Assembly (NCBI GenBank): GCA_000745135.1
Contig: JQNH01000001.1
Span: 496,001-560,000 of the forward strand
Direction: 5' to 3'
Source of the DNA: Rhizobiales bacterium YIM 77505
Lineage (GTDB): Bacteria > Pseudomonadota > Alphaproteobacteria > Rhizobiales > Beijerinckiaceae
Length of the DNA: 64,000 bases
Below are positions 51,226-59,791 of this stretch, one piece after another. Made by a program: the position numbers and the translations under genes. How positions within the stretch are numbered: position 1 is the first letter of the stretch; each line of letters starts with the position of its first letter. The notes beneath the pieces are model-generated. The model was not told where the DNA came from. It saw nothing but the letters and a program-made list of their open reading frames with translations, and did no database searches.

Positions 51226-51240
51226 CTAACCGCCAATTAA
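51226..51240. promoter_or_regulatory. Candidate CtrA binding site
   Basis: CTAA-N7-TTAA differs by one base from the CtrA consensus TTAA-N7-TTAA. Its second half extends to TTAACCAT, and another TTAA lies at 51209. It sits 43 bases before the L,D-transpeptidase start. Binding is inferred only from sequence. Confidence 0.45.
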
Positions 51241-51283
51241 CCATAAGCGCCCGACAAGGGGCTTGGTCTCGGGGCATTGTTCG

Positions 51284-51871
51284 ATGCGCTTGTCTCTTGT
51301 TCCGGTTCTGTTCGGTCTTCTCGCCGCCCTGGGCGGGTGCAACTTCAGGGGCACGCCAGATCCCGCGCTCTCGAAGCGCGACATCGAGTGGATGGCGCTC
51401 ATGCCCCACGCGGACATCGATCCGATCTTCGGGCGCTACGAGGTGGCCGATCCGACCGGCGAGGCGCCGGGCACCATCGTCGTCGACACCAAGGAGCGCC
51501 AGCTCTACTTCGTGCTGCCGAACCGGCGCGCGATTCGCTATGGCGTTGCCGTGGGCGACGAGGCCTTCGGCTGGACGGGAACGGCCACCGTCGCTCGCAA
51601 GGCCGAGTGGCCCGACTGGAACCCGCCCCCTGAAATGAAGCAGCGCTGGCCCCATGTGCACCCGGTGAAGGGGGGCCCCAACAGCCCCCTCGGCGCACGG
51701 GCGCTCTATCTCTTCGAGGGCAACCGGGACACCCTCTACCGCATCCACGGCACCAACGAGCCCGAGAAGATCGGGCAGGCCGTCTCCTCGGGCTGCATCC
51801 GGATGCGCAACATCGACATCATCGACCTCTACAACCGCACCCAGCTCGGCGCGAAGGTCATTGTGAGGTAG
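51284..51871 (+). CDS. L,D-transpeptidase lipoprotein
   Basis: The 195-residue cell-wall enzyme carries a lipoprotein signal (LLAALGGC, Cys19), so it is membrane-anchored in the periplasm. The YkuD domain has GTIVVDTKERQLYFV, NSPLGARALYLF, RIHGTNEP and the catalytic SSGCIRM, Cys171. It forms 3-3 cross-links or links proteins to peptidoglycan. It is a paralogue of the secreted enzyme at 23576-24262. ATG 51284 is used because the signal starts there. A CtrA-like site lies just upstream. Confidence 0.93.
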   Translation: MRLSLVPVLFGLLAALGGCNFRGTPDPALSKRDIEWMALMPHADIDPIFGRYEVADPTGEAPGTIVVDTKERQLYFVLPNRRAIRYGVAVGDEAFGWTGTATVARKAEWPDWNPPPEMKQRWPHVHPVKGGPNSPLGARALYLFEGNRDTLYRIHGTNEPEKIGQAVSSGCIRMRNIDIIDLYNRTQLGAKVIVR

Positions 51872-51875
51872 CGAA

Positions 51876-52160
51876 CCTCCCTCCCCGCGAGGGGAGGGCC
51901 GAGTCGTGCCGCGGGCGCGACCGGGGTGGGGTGGAAGCGTCATCGTCTCAGGCGTCGCGGCACCGCCCCCTCCGACCTCCGCTTCGCTCCGGCCACCTTC
52001 CCCTCGCGGGGAAGGATGTGGCGCCCTCCCTCCCCGCGAGGGGAGGGCCGACTCGGGCGAAGCCCGAGCGGGGCGGGGTGGAAGCACCAACACTCGGGAA
52101 GTGGGCGCCGCCGCCCCTTCCGTCAGCCTGCGGCTGACACCTTCCCTCGCGGGGAAGGAT
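51876..52160. repeat. Two tandem copies of a ~147-base composite palindromic repeat
   Basis: The 363-base gap 51872-52234 is repeat DNA. Two hairpin types alternate: CCCTCCCCGCGAGGGGAGGG (51879-51898 and about 52029-52048) and CCTTCCCCTCGCGGGGAAGG (51996-52015, shorter copy near 52140-52158). Each unit also has a GGGGTGGGGTGGAAGC-like block (51932-51941 and about 52070-52084). The inner stems differ in sequence between copies but remain self-complementary. It was considered as a CRISPR and rejected. Confidence 0.9.
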
Positions 52161-52234
52161 CGCGGCGCCGCTCCTTCGGTCCGGGCGCTTCGCGCCTGCG
52201 CCGCCTGCCCCTGGCCGGGGAACGACGAGCCCGC

Positions 52235-53386
52235 TCACCACTCGGTCAGCACCGGCTCCATCCCGGCCTTGGTCAGCGCCTCGGCGCGGGCCTTCATCCA
52301 GCCCTTGACGAACTCCTCCTCGGAGGAGGGGGCTTTCGCCTTGTAGGTCTGCCAGGCAGCCATCAGCACCTTCTGGCGCTCGACGAGGCCGTCATTGTGC
52401 TTCTGGTGCTCGTCGGTCCACAGGCCCTTCTCCTTGAAGTAGCGGATCGCGCCCTCGTGGACCGGGATCGCCCAGGCGAAGACCTGGCGCTTGATGTCCC
52501 AGCCGACATTGCCCGGCGCGCCATCCTTGTAGTCGTCGAAGAGCTCCACCATCGCCTTGGTCATGTTGTAGACGAGGTCGGCGTCGACCGAGGCCATGGT
52601 CATGAGCACGGGATAAGGATAGGTCGCAGCCTCGACCTTCTTCTCAGGCGAGAGGTCCGCGCCCTCCGCTCCCCAGGCCGGGACGAAGAACGGCGCCCGC
52701 TTGTTGATGCGGGCCCAGCCCTCCTTGTCGCCATGCGGGATGACCGGGTAGCGGATGCCGCGCGGGGAGGAGGCGATCTTGTAGGCGTTGCCGGAAATGG
52801 TGGAGGCGAAGGCCGCGTCCACCTGGTTGGCGATGATGGCGTCCATCGCCTGGCCGAAGCCGCCGAACTCGACCTTCTTGACGTCGTCCCAGGTGAGGTT
52901 GGCGAAGGCCATCAAGGCGGTGATGTTCTGATTGAGCGACGGCGCACCCACCACCCAAGCCACGCGCTTGCCCTTGAGGTCCGCGATGGTGTGGATGTTG
53001 GCGTCCTTGGCCGTGACGATGGTGAGCAGCGCGTCGGAGTTGTTGACGAGAAGTGAGCGTACGGGCTGCGGGCCCCAGTCCCGGGCGCCGAACTCGAACA
53101 CCCCCTCCTGCGCCAGATAGCTGCCGCCGACCCCGTTCGCGGAGAAGGGCACCTTGCCGTCGCGGAGGGGCACCGTGCGCGAGACGTCGTTCTTGCCCGG
53201 CAGGACCCGGAGATTGACCTGAAGCTTGTTCTTGAGGGCGTTGCCGATGGCGACCGCCTGGTTGTAGCCGCCGGAGCCGACATCATAGGCGGTCCAGGTC
53301 AGGGTCTCTGGCAGCTTGATCCCCTGCGCGACGGCAGGGGTTGCCACAAGGGCAGCGGCAATCGCAAAGGCAAGACGGCGTTTCAT
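52235..53386 (-). CDS. TRAP transporter TAXI-family solute receptor
   Basis: This 383-residue periplasmic receptor has a signal peptide (AFAIAAALVATPAVAQ). The TAXI-type core is clear (TWTAYDVGSGGYNQAVAIGNALK, DLKGKRVAWVVGAPSLNQNI, GDKEGWARINKRAP). TAXI receptors work with a fused TRAP permease to import small organic acids or related solutes driven by an ion gradient. The adjacent gene encodes that permease, and its stop overlaps this start by four bases. Ligand unknown. Confidence 0.92.
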   Translation of the reverse strand: MKRRLAFAIAAALVATPAVAQGIKLPETLTWTAYDVGSGGYNQAVAIGNALKNKLQVNLRVLPGKNDVSRTVPLRDGKVPFSANGVGGSYLAQEGVFEFGARDWGPQPVRSLLVNNSDALLTIVTAKDANIHTIADLKGKRVAWVVGAPSLNQNITALMAFANLTWDDVKKVEFGGFGQAMDAIIANQVDAAFASTISGNAYKIASSPRGIRYPVIPHGDKEGWARINKRAPFFVPAWGAEGADLSPEKKVEAATYPYPVLMTMASVDADLVYNMTKAMVELFDDYKDGAPGNVGWDIKRQVFAWAIPVHEGAIRYFKEKGLWTDEHQKHNDGLVERQKVLMAAWQTYKAKAPSSEEEFVKGWMKARAEALTKAGMEPVLTEW

Positions 53387-55437
53387 GCAGGTTTCCTCCG
53401 GAGTCGTTGTTCGTTGGTGAGAAGCCAGAGTAGCATCAGGCCGCCAAGGATGAGAACGGCGGCAAGCGCCACATTGGCGCCCTGCGACAGGCCGGTGAGC
53501 CACGGCACGGGCACGGTCAAGAGGAAGCCGCCGGCAATCAGCGCGAGGCGCGCGGCCCAGCCGGGCGGGGTGGTCGGAATGCGCCCGATGCCGACGAGAT
53601 AGCCCTGCATCGCGGCTGCAACGAGGATGAGTCCGGCGAAGGCGAGCGCAACCGCAAGCGCCACCTCCGTCGCGCTGCCCTTGAGGAGCAGTGCGGGGTT
53701 CAGCACGAAGCAGAAGGGCACGACGTAGATCGCCATCCCAAGCCGCACCGATTGCACCCCGATGCGCATGGCCGAGGTGCCGGCGAGGGGGGCTGCGGCG
53801 AAGGTGGCGAGCGCCACCGGCGGCGTGATGAACGACACCATGCCCCAGTACATGATGAAGAGGTGCACCGCGAGCGGATCGAGCCCGGCCTTCACGAGCG
53901 GCGGGGCGAGCACGATGGCGAGGAAGATGTAGCAGGCGGTGACCGTCATCCCCATCCCGAAGACGAAGCTCGTCAGAGCCCCCATGACGAGAAGCACGAG
54001 CGGCGCGCCGCCCGCGAGATAGACGAGATCATTGGCGAGCGTGCCTGCGAGTCCTGTCATCGACAGGGCACCAATGATGCAGCCGATGGCGAGCAGGATG
54101 GCGACGAGCTCCGCGAGTTGCCGCGCCACGGAGGCAAGGAAATCGGCGAGCTTGGCCCGGCTCATGCGGTGCTTCGGCAAGGCCTGGTTGATCGCAAGGA
54201 GCAGGGCCGTTGCGTAGAATGGCGCCATCGCCTCGTCCTGAAGCGAGACCATGAGGAGGACGAGGAGCGCGAAGACAGGGATGTAGAACCAGCCCTCGCG
54301 CATGACTGCGCCCATGCGCGGCAATTCGGCGGGCTTGAGCCCCGTGATGCCGCGCAGCGCCGCGTAGGCGTCGATCTGCACCACGAGCGCCACGTAGAAG
54401 AGAAGCGCCGGCACCGTCGCAGCAAGGGCGATCTCTCCGTAAGAGCGGCCCAGGAACGAGGCCATGACGAAGGCCGTCGAGCCCATCACTGGCGGCATCA
54501 GCACGGCGCCCGTCGAGGCCACCGCCTCTACCGCACCCGCATAATCGGCGCGAAAGCCGGTGCGCTTCATGGCCGGGATGGTGACGACGCCCGACGAGAC
54601 CACGTTCGAGATGACGCTGCCGCTGATCGAGCCCTGCAAGGCGCTTGAGATGATGCCGACCTGCGCCGCGCCGCCGCGCAGCCGTCCGACCATCGCAAAG
54701 GCGAGGTCGTTGAAGAACTTGCCGCCGCCCGTGAAGTTGAGCGCGACGCCGAACAGGATGAACCCGATGACGATCTCGGCGAAGGCACGCATCGGGATTC
54801 CGAACGCCGACTCGGCGCTCGCGAAGTGGTAGGCGAGGGTGTCGGGCAGCGACTGCGACGACCCTTTGAGGGGATTGGGGATCATCTCCGCGACGACGGG
54901 ATAGAGCGACACCGTGCCGACGATGATCGCCATCGGCCAGCCGCTCGTGCGCCGCAGCCCCTCCATGACCAGGAGCCAGAGCACGCCCCCGAGCACCTTC
55001 GCGGCGATCGGCGCGTTGTATTCCCAGCCCTCCGAGAGAATGCGATGGGCCTGGAAGGCGAACCAGGCAAGGATTGCGGCCGACATCGCCGCAAGCGCCC
55101 AATCATACCAGGCCGGCGCGCCTCGGGGCGCGGCCTTGCCGGCCGGCAGCACCAGAAACACGAGGGGAAAAAGGAGCGCCGCCAGGATGTAGAGATAGCG
55201 GTTCTCGATGAAGACGATGCCGGAAAGGAGCTGCAGGTTGAGGAGCTGATTGAGAGCCAGCGCCGTCGTCAGGAGAGCCGCCAGCACGAACACGACGCGC
55301 ACTGCGCCGACAATCGGCCGGCCCTCGAGCTCTTCCACCATCTGCTCGGGCGCAGCGTCGCCCAGGTGATGCTGGACAGGATGATGCTGGATACGATCGT
55401 GACCGGGCGAACCGGCCGGATTCCCTGCCTCGCTCAC
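53383..55437 (-). CDS. TRAP transporter fused permease (4TM/12TM)
   Basis: This large inner-membrane permease (684 residues from GTG 55437) combines the small DctQ-like and large DctM-like subunits found with TAXI receptors. It has about 16 or more hydrophobic helices; typical blocks are GSISGSVISNVVSSGVVTIPAMK, AVEAVASTGAVLMPPVMGSTAFVM, and FGMGMTVTACYIF. The start is uncertain: GTG 55437 has a GGGGTGGAG ribosome site, while ATG 55488 would add 17 residues. It is upstream of and coupled with the receptor gene. Confidence 0.9.
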   Translation of the reverse strand: MSEAGNPAGSPGHDRIQHHPVQHHLGDAAPEQMVEELEGRPIVGAVRVVFVLAALLTTALALNQLLNLQLLSGIVFIENRYLYILAALLFPLVFLVLPAGKAAPRGAPAWYDWALAAMSAAILAWFAFQAHRILSEGWEYNAPIAAKVLGGVLWLLVMEGLRRTSGWPMAIIVGTVSLYPVVAEMIPNPLKGSSQSLPDTLAYHFASAESAFGIPMRAFAEIVIGFILFGVALNFTGGGKFFNDLAFAMVGRLRGGAAQVGIISSALQGSISGSVISNVVSSGVVTIPAMKRTGFRADYAGAVEAVASTGAVLMPPVMGSTAFVMASFLGRSYGEIALAATVPALLFYVALVVQIDAYAALRGITGLKPAELPRMGAVMREGWFYIPVFALLVLLMVSLQDEAMAPFYATALLLAINQALPKHRMSRAKLADFLASVARQLAELVAILLAIGCIIGALSMTGLAGTLANDLVYLAGGAPLVLLVMGALTSFVFGMGMTVTACYIFLAIVLAPPLVKAGLDPLAVHLFIMYWGMVSFITPPVALATFAAAPLAGTSAMRIGVQSVRLGMAIYVVPFCFVLNPALLLKGSATEVALAVALAFAGLILVAAAMQGYLVGIGRIPTTPPGWAARLALIAGGFLLTVPVPWLTGLSQGANVALAAVLILGGLMLLWLLTNEQRLRRKPA

Positions 55438-55563
55438 ATCTCCACCCCTGGCATCGTTCTTGGCCGCAACTTTGCGGCGTCTTCCCATGATGCCCTGGGG
55501 AATCTCGCAAGGACAAGCAGGATCGGGAGGTGGTAGGCTCGCGGCCTTTCCCTCCACCGTCGT

Positions 55564-55593
55564 CCCGGGGGCTCTTCTTCGGCGAGCCCCGGG
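55564..55593. repeat. GC-rich hairpin of the REP type
   Basis: CCCGGGGGCTC and GAGCCCCGGG flank a nine-base loop TTCTTCGGC. It lies upstream of the TRAP permease gene in a 284-base gap, whose remaining sequence shows nothing recognisable. No T-run follows on either strand. Confidence 0.65.
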
Positions 55594-55721
55594 CCTCCAA
55601 GCCGATGCGGGTCAGACGTGGGGCGACCACGGTCCCGCTTCATCCTCCAGCTGGCGCCGAACCCTCTCGGGTCATCCCTCGAACCCGAAAAGGATGCGTC
55701 ACCGCGGCCGTGTAAGACCCC

Positions 55722-55922
55722 TCAGTCGGTCAGAGCGGCTTCCCGCAGAATCGGCGGCACCTCCCGGTGCGCGGACGCCCGGGTGCCGCTGCGCTTTCCG
55801 GCCTCGACGGCCGCCGCGAGCGCCCGCAGCGCCACCGGCTTGAACCCCGCGCTGCCGCCGCTTGAAGCGTGCTGCAAAGATGAATCCGATGGAACCTGGA
55901 CGATATGCGTCTTCTGAGCCAT
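55722..55922 (-). CDS. Small hypothetical protein
   Basis: This 66-residue frame begins MAQKTHIVQVPSDSSLQ and has an Ala-rich, basic C-terminal half (VALRALAAAVEAGKRSGT). It has no signal or membrane segment. An overlapping frame exists but is less protein-like. The ribosome site is weak. A perfect CtrA consensus site lies 140 bases upstream, which supports a regulated gene here. Moderate-to-low confidence. Confidence 0.4.
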   Translation of the reverse strand: MAQKTHIVQVPSDSSLQHASSGGSAGFKPVALRALAAAVEAGKRSGTRASAHREVPPILREAALTD

Positions 55923-56061
55923 AGCTGAAATGTAGCCTCTTCCCTTCGACGTCGTGCGCCGCAGTGATGACTTTGCGCATCTTCGCGACAGCCGGTGGGC
56001 GCCTTTGCGGCACGCCCGTGACGATCGCGGTCATTGTGACGTCACGCTTCGATCAGGAAGC

Positions 56062-56076
56062 TTAAGAGCGCGTTAA
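56062..56076. promoter_or_regulatory. Perfect CtrA consensus site
   Basis: TTAA-GAGCGCG-TTAA matches TTAA-N7-TTAA exactly. CtrA is the cell-cycle response regulator of Alphaproteobacteria. The site lies between the end of the SDR gene (56136) and the start of the small gene at 55922, which it may control. Confidence 0.55.
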
Positions 56077-56135
56077 GCAGGGGTTCAGCCGGCGAACGGT
56101 GGGATGCGGCGCAGCCGCCCTTCGGCCGGACGTCC

Positions 56136-56942
56136 TCAGGCGAACTTCAGGGTGATGCCGCCATCGACCGGGAGTTCGACCCCGGTGATGTAGCGCGCCT
56201 CGTCGGAGGCGAGGAAGAGGGCGGCCCGGGCGACGTCCCACGCGTCGCCCATATGGCCCATCGGCACCTGCGCGGCGCGGGCCCGCCACATGGCCTCCAC
56301 ATCGCCGCCCGCATAGCTCTGCGCGAGGCCTGCGCTTCTCTCCACCATGGGCGTCTTCATGAGGCCCGGCAGAATGGCGTTCACGCGGATGTTCTTCGGC
56401 GCATACTGGGCGGCCGTGGTTCGCGTGAGATGATTCATGGCGGCCTTGCTCGCGGAATAGGAGGCATAAGGGATGCCGGTGTAGCGGATGGAGGCGATCG
56501 AGGAGATGTTGATGATGGCGCCGCCGCCCTGCCGCTCCATCACCGGGATGACGTGCTTCATCGTCAGGAAGCAGCTCTTGAGATTGACGGCGAGCACCCG
56601 GTCCCACACCTCCTCGGCAAGGTCGACGACCCCGCCGACCTCGGCAATGCCCACGTTGTTGTCCAGCACGTCGATGCGGCCGAAGCGATCGAGACAGGCC
56701 GACACCATCCCTTGCACGTCTTCGGCTCGCGATGCGTCGGCGCGGTAGACGGCGGCCTCACCCCCTTCGGACGCGATGAGCTCGGCGGTCTCGCGAGCGG
56801 CAGCCTCGTTGAGGTCGACGCAGAGCACGCGGGCGCCCTCGCGGGCGAACAGCACGGCCGTCGCCTTGCCGTTGCCCCACCCTGGCCCGACCGAGCCTGC
56901 CCCCACGACGATCGCGCTTTTGGCTGCCAGGCGTCCGGTCAT
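56136..56942 (-). CDS. SDR family oxidoreductase
   Basis: This 268-residue Rossmann dehydrogenase has an unusual cofactor loop, VVGAGSVGPGWGNGKA, and the usual catalytic residues (SSIASI, YSASKAAMNHL). C-terminal ELPVDGGITLKFA fits the classical SDR end. It starts 22 bases after the aminotransferase stop on the same strand, so they are probably one operon, and the SDR may act on the aldehyde or keto product. Substrate unknown. Confidence 0.9.
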   Translation of the reverse strand: MTGRLAAKSAIVVGAGSVGPGWGNGKATAVLFAREGARVLCVDLNEAAARETAELIASEGGEAAVYRADASRAEDVQGMVSACLDRFGRIDVLDNNVGIAEVGGVVDLAEEVWDRVLAVNLKSCFLTMKHVIPVMERQGGGAIINISSIASIRYTGIPYASYSASKAAMNHLTRTTAAQYAPKNIRVNAILPGLMKTPMVERSAGLAQSYAGGDVEAMWRARAAQVPMGHMGDAWDVARAALFLASDEARYITGVELPVDGGITLKFA

Positions 56943-56964
56943 TGTCTCCCCCGCCTCACTCTCA

Positions 56965-58347
56965 TCAAGCAGCTCCGAGCCCCTCCTGCCGCACCCATTC
57001 GGCGGTGCGGTCGAGCGCCCGGGTCAGTCGATCGAACAGCATGTCGATCTCCTCTTCGGTGATGATGAGGGGCGGGCAGATCGCGATGCGGTCGCCGGAG
57101 AGCGAGCGCACGATCAGGCCCTCGCCTTGGGCGAAGCCCACGCATTTCGCGGCGACGTTCCGCTTCGCCTCGAACTGGCGCTTCGTCGCCTTGTCGGCGA
57201 CGATCTCGAGGCCGCCGATGAGCCCGACGCCTCTGGCCTCGCCGACGAGGGGGTGCTCCGCCAGAGCCGAAAGCCGCGCCTCGAACTTCGGCGCCTTGGC
57301 ACGCACCTTCTCGAGGATGCGGTCGCGCTGCAGGATCTCAATGGTCTTGAGACCCACCGCGCAGCTCGCCGGATGACCGGAATAGGTATAGCCGTGCCCG
57401 AAGGTGCCGATCTTGCGGCTCTCGTCGAGGATGGCCTGATACATGGCCTCGTTCAGCATGACGCCGCCGAGCGGCATGTAGGCCGAGGTCACCGCCTTGG
57501 CGAAGGAGAGGGTGTCGGGCTTGAGCGCGTAGGTCTGAGCCCCCCAGAGACGGCCCGTGCGGCCGAAGCCGCAGATGACTTCGTCGTCGATGAACAACAC
57601 GTCGTACTTCGCAAGGACCGCCTGGATCTTCTCGAAATAGCCGGCGGGCGGAACGAGCGCGCCGCCAGCACCCATGATGGGCTCGGCGATGAAGGCCGCG
57701 ACGGTGTCGGGTCCCTCCTTCAGGATGAGTTCCTCGAGCTCGTTCGCCATCCGCGTCGAGAAGTCCTCCTCGCTCTCGCCGGGTTCGGCGAAGCGGTAGT
57801 AGTGGGGACAGGAGGTGTGCAGGATGTTGGGGATCGGCAGGTCGAAATCGGTGTGGTTGGCCGGCAGGCCGGTGAGGGAGGCGGCGGCGACCGTCACCCC
57901 ATGATAGGCCTTCAGGCGCGAGATGATCTTCTTCTTGCGCGGCTGGCCCCGGGCATTGTTCATGTACCAGACGAGCTTGACCTGGGTGTCGTTGGCCTCC
58001 GAACCCGAGGAGGTGAAGAACACCTTGGACATCGGCACGGGGGCGATCTCCTTCAGCTTCTCGGCGAGTTCGATGGCCGGGTCGTGGCTGCGGCCGGAGA
58101 ACAGGTGCGTGAAGGGGAGCTTGGCGAGCTGCGCTCGCGCCGCCTCGATGAGCTCCTCGTTCGAATAGCCAAGCGCCGTGCACCACAGGCCCGCCATTCC
58201 CTCAAGGTAAGGCTTGCCCTCCACGTCGTAGACCCAGACGCCCTCTCCGCGCTCCAGAATGAGCGGGCCGGTCTCGCGGAAGCTCGCGAGCTGGGTATAG
58301 GGATGGATCAGCGTTTCGATGTCGCGGACGGCAAGATTCGAGAGCAC
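56965..58347 (-). CDS. Class III (omega-amino acid type) aminotransferase
   Basis: This 460-residue PLP enzyme of fold type I, class III, shows GEGVWVYDVEGKPYLEGMAGLWC, TSSGSEANDTQVKL for PLP phosphate contact, FIDDEVICGFGRTG with the Asp that binds the PLP nitrogen, and SFAKAVTSAYMPLGG with the Schiff-base Lys. Relatives are beta-alanine/pyruvate, taurine/pyruvate and putrescine aminotransferases. The exact amine is not resolvable. The following SDR suggests a catabolic amine pathway. Confidence 0.92.
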   Translation of the reverse strand: MLSNLAVRDIETLIHPYTQLASFRETGPLILERGEGVWVYDVEGKPYLEGMAGLWCTALGYSNEELIEAARAQLAKLPFTHLFSGRSHDPAIELAEKLKEIAPVPMSKVFFTSSGSEANDTQVKLVWYMNNARGQPRKKKIISRLKAYHGVTVAAASLTGLPANHTDFDLPIPNILHTSCPHYYRFAEPGESEEDFSTRMANELEELILKEGPDTVAAFIAEPIMGAGGALVPPAGYFEKIQAVLAKYDVLFIDDEVICGFGRTGRLWGAQTYALKPDTLSFAKAVTSAYMPLGGVMLNEAMYQAILDESRKIGTFGHGYTYSGHPASCAVGLKTIEILQRDRILEKVRAKAPKFEARLSALAEHPLVGEARGVGLIGGLEIVADKATKRQFEAKRNVAAKCVGFAQGEGLIVRSLSGDRIAICPPLIITEEEIDMLFDRLTRALDRTAEWVRQEGLGAA

Positions 58348-58502
58348 GGCGGATCTCCGAAGCAGGCGCTGAGAGCCTAGCGCGGCGGCGGTGACGGTTC
58401 CAAGCGGCGCGGCGGAAGCCCGGGGCCTTCCTGCAACGCATGCCGTGGCCCGACGCCGCAGGCGGGTTGCGCCGCGGGCCTGCCCTCTGCATGGTGCCGT
58501 CG

Positions 58503-59042
58503 ATGCTCGATCCCGCCCAGTTCGTCTCGACGCCGGCGCCCGGCCGCTCCTGCGGTGCCTGCACCTTGTGCTGCAAGGTCTACGACGTGCCGGCGCTCGA
58601 CAAGCCCCTGGGGCAGTGGTGCCGCCACTGCCGGCCGGGCCGCGGCTGCGACATCCATGAGACCCGCCCCGACCATTGCCGGGCGTTCCATTGCCTGTGG
58701 ATGACGCAGGGCTGGCTCGGCCCGGAGTGGAAGCCGGACCGGGCCAAGTTCGTCCTGACCGTCGACCCGGTGACCCGCTTCCTCCTGGTCCAGCTCGACC
58801 CGGGCAACGCCGCCGCCTGGAAGCGGGAGCCCTATTACAGCCAGCTCAAGACATGGGCGGCTGCGGCATGGCGGGAGCGCCGGCATGTGGTGGTGTTCCT
58901 CAACAAACACGCCACCGTGGTGCTGCCCGACCGGGACGTGCCTGTCGGCGAGATCGGGCCGGGCGACCGCATCGTCGCCCGCGAGCGCGCCGGCCCTTCA
59001 GGGGTCGTGATCGAGGTTGAGAAGGTGAGGGCAGCGGCCTGA
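58503..59042 (+). CDS. Cysteine-rich (YkgJ-like zinc/iron cluster) protein
   Basis: The cytosolic protein has 179 residues. The N-terminal third holds seven or more Cys: SCGACTLCCKV, WCRHCRPGRGC, HCRAFHC. The pattern Cys-x2-Cys-x2-CC with later Cys resembles the YkgJ/UPF0153 zinc- or Fe-S-binding domain. The remainder is a beta-rich region with no recognised motif. ATG 58503 (MLDPAQFVSTP) is preferred; ATGs at 58440 and 58491 are in frame upstream. Divergent from the aminotransferase gene. Confidence 0.72.
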   Translation: MLDPAQFVSTPAPGRSCGACTLCCKVYDVPALDKPLGQWCRHCRPGRGCDIHETRPDHCRAFHCLWMTQGWLGPEWKPDRAKFVLTVDPVTRFLLVQLDPGNAAAWKREPYYSQLKTWAAAAWRERRHVVVFLNKHATVVLPDRDVPVGEIGPGDRIVARERAGPSGVVIEVEKVRAAA

Positions 59043-59088
59043 CCGTCCGGAGGCTTCACCCGCCCCGGTGGCTCCGGATCTGCGCGCA

Positions 59089-59727
59089 TCACCATCCTCG
59101 CATCTCGTCTTCCCGGGGCAGGCGGCCTTCGGGAGTGAGCTGATCGATGGTGTCCGGGAGCAGCTCCGCAAGCTCGCCGAGCAGGGCCTTCCGGTTCATG
59201 CCGGCGCGCTGGGCGAGGTCGTCGATCGTCTCAGGTCCGAGGGCGGCCTGCAGCCCGCTCGGATCGATCGGCCGGTTGTCGCCACGCCCGATCCAGGAGT
59301 CGATCACGTCGCCGAGACCTTGGGCGCGGAACCGCTCGACCAGGCCAGCGAGGCCGCCGATGAGCCCGCCGGCATTGGGACCCGTCTGGTCCAGGTTCGC
59401 GTATTGGCCGAACCCTGCATTCCCTGCATTCGGCCCGTCGAGGCTGCCGGCGAGGTCCCCGAATGGCCCATCGGGCGTCGCGCCGCCCCCGCTCTCGTCG
59501 AAGCTCTCCGCCTCCGGCGGGACTTGCCCGCGGCCATGGCCGAGAACGCCGCCGAGCGCTCCTTCAAGACCGCCGGCGCCGCCGGCGCCTCGGCCAAGGG
59601 CTTGGGAGGCAAGGAGCGCGATGAGGGCGGTCACGACCGGCGACAGGCCGGCGCTTCCCGCCGGTCCAAGCCCGCTTCCACGCCGCCGAGCCAAGACGCT
59701 TCCGATGACCTGATCGAGCAGTCCCAT
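59089..59727 (-). CDS. YidB family (DUF937-like) protein
   Basis: The 212-residue protein has the YidB pattern: MGLLDQVIGSVL at the start, a hydrophobic ALIALLASQAL segment, a long Gly/Ala-rich low-complexity middle (about 50-120), then the conserved GGLAGLVERFRAQGLGDVIDSWIGRGDN and the C-terminal ALLGELAELLPDTIDQLTPEGRLP. Function is unknown. The start at 59727 is used because the family begins at MGLLDQ. Confidence 0.85.
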   Translation of the reverse strand: MGLLDQVIGSVLARRRGSGLGPAGSAGLSPVVTALIALLASQALGRGAGGAGGLEGALGGVLGHGRGQVPPEAESFDESGGGATPDGPFGDLAGSLDGPNAGNAGFGQYANLDQTGPNAGGLIGGLAGLVERFRAQGLGDVIDSWIGRGDNRPIDPSGLQAALGPETIDDLAQRAGMNRKALLGELAELLPDTIDQLTPEGRLPREDEMRGW

Positions 59728-59791
59728 GGTCGTCTCCTCACGCGTCAGTCGAGCGGTCAACGGAGCCGGCGCCGCTTGGTTGCGCTTCTGA

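Noticed and set aside
51876-52160. CRISPR array
   Set aside because: Repeats are palindromic, of two alternating kinds and irregular in spacing; only two units exist and no cas genes are nearby.
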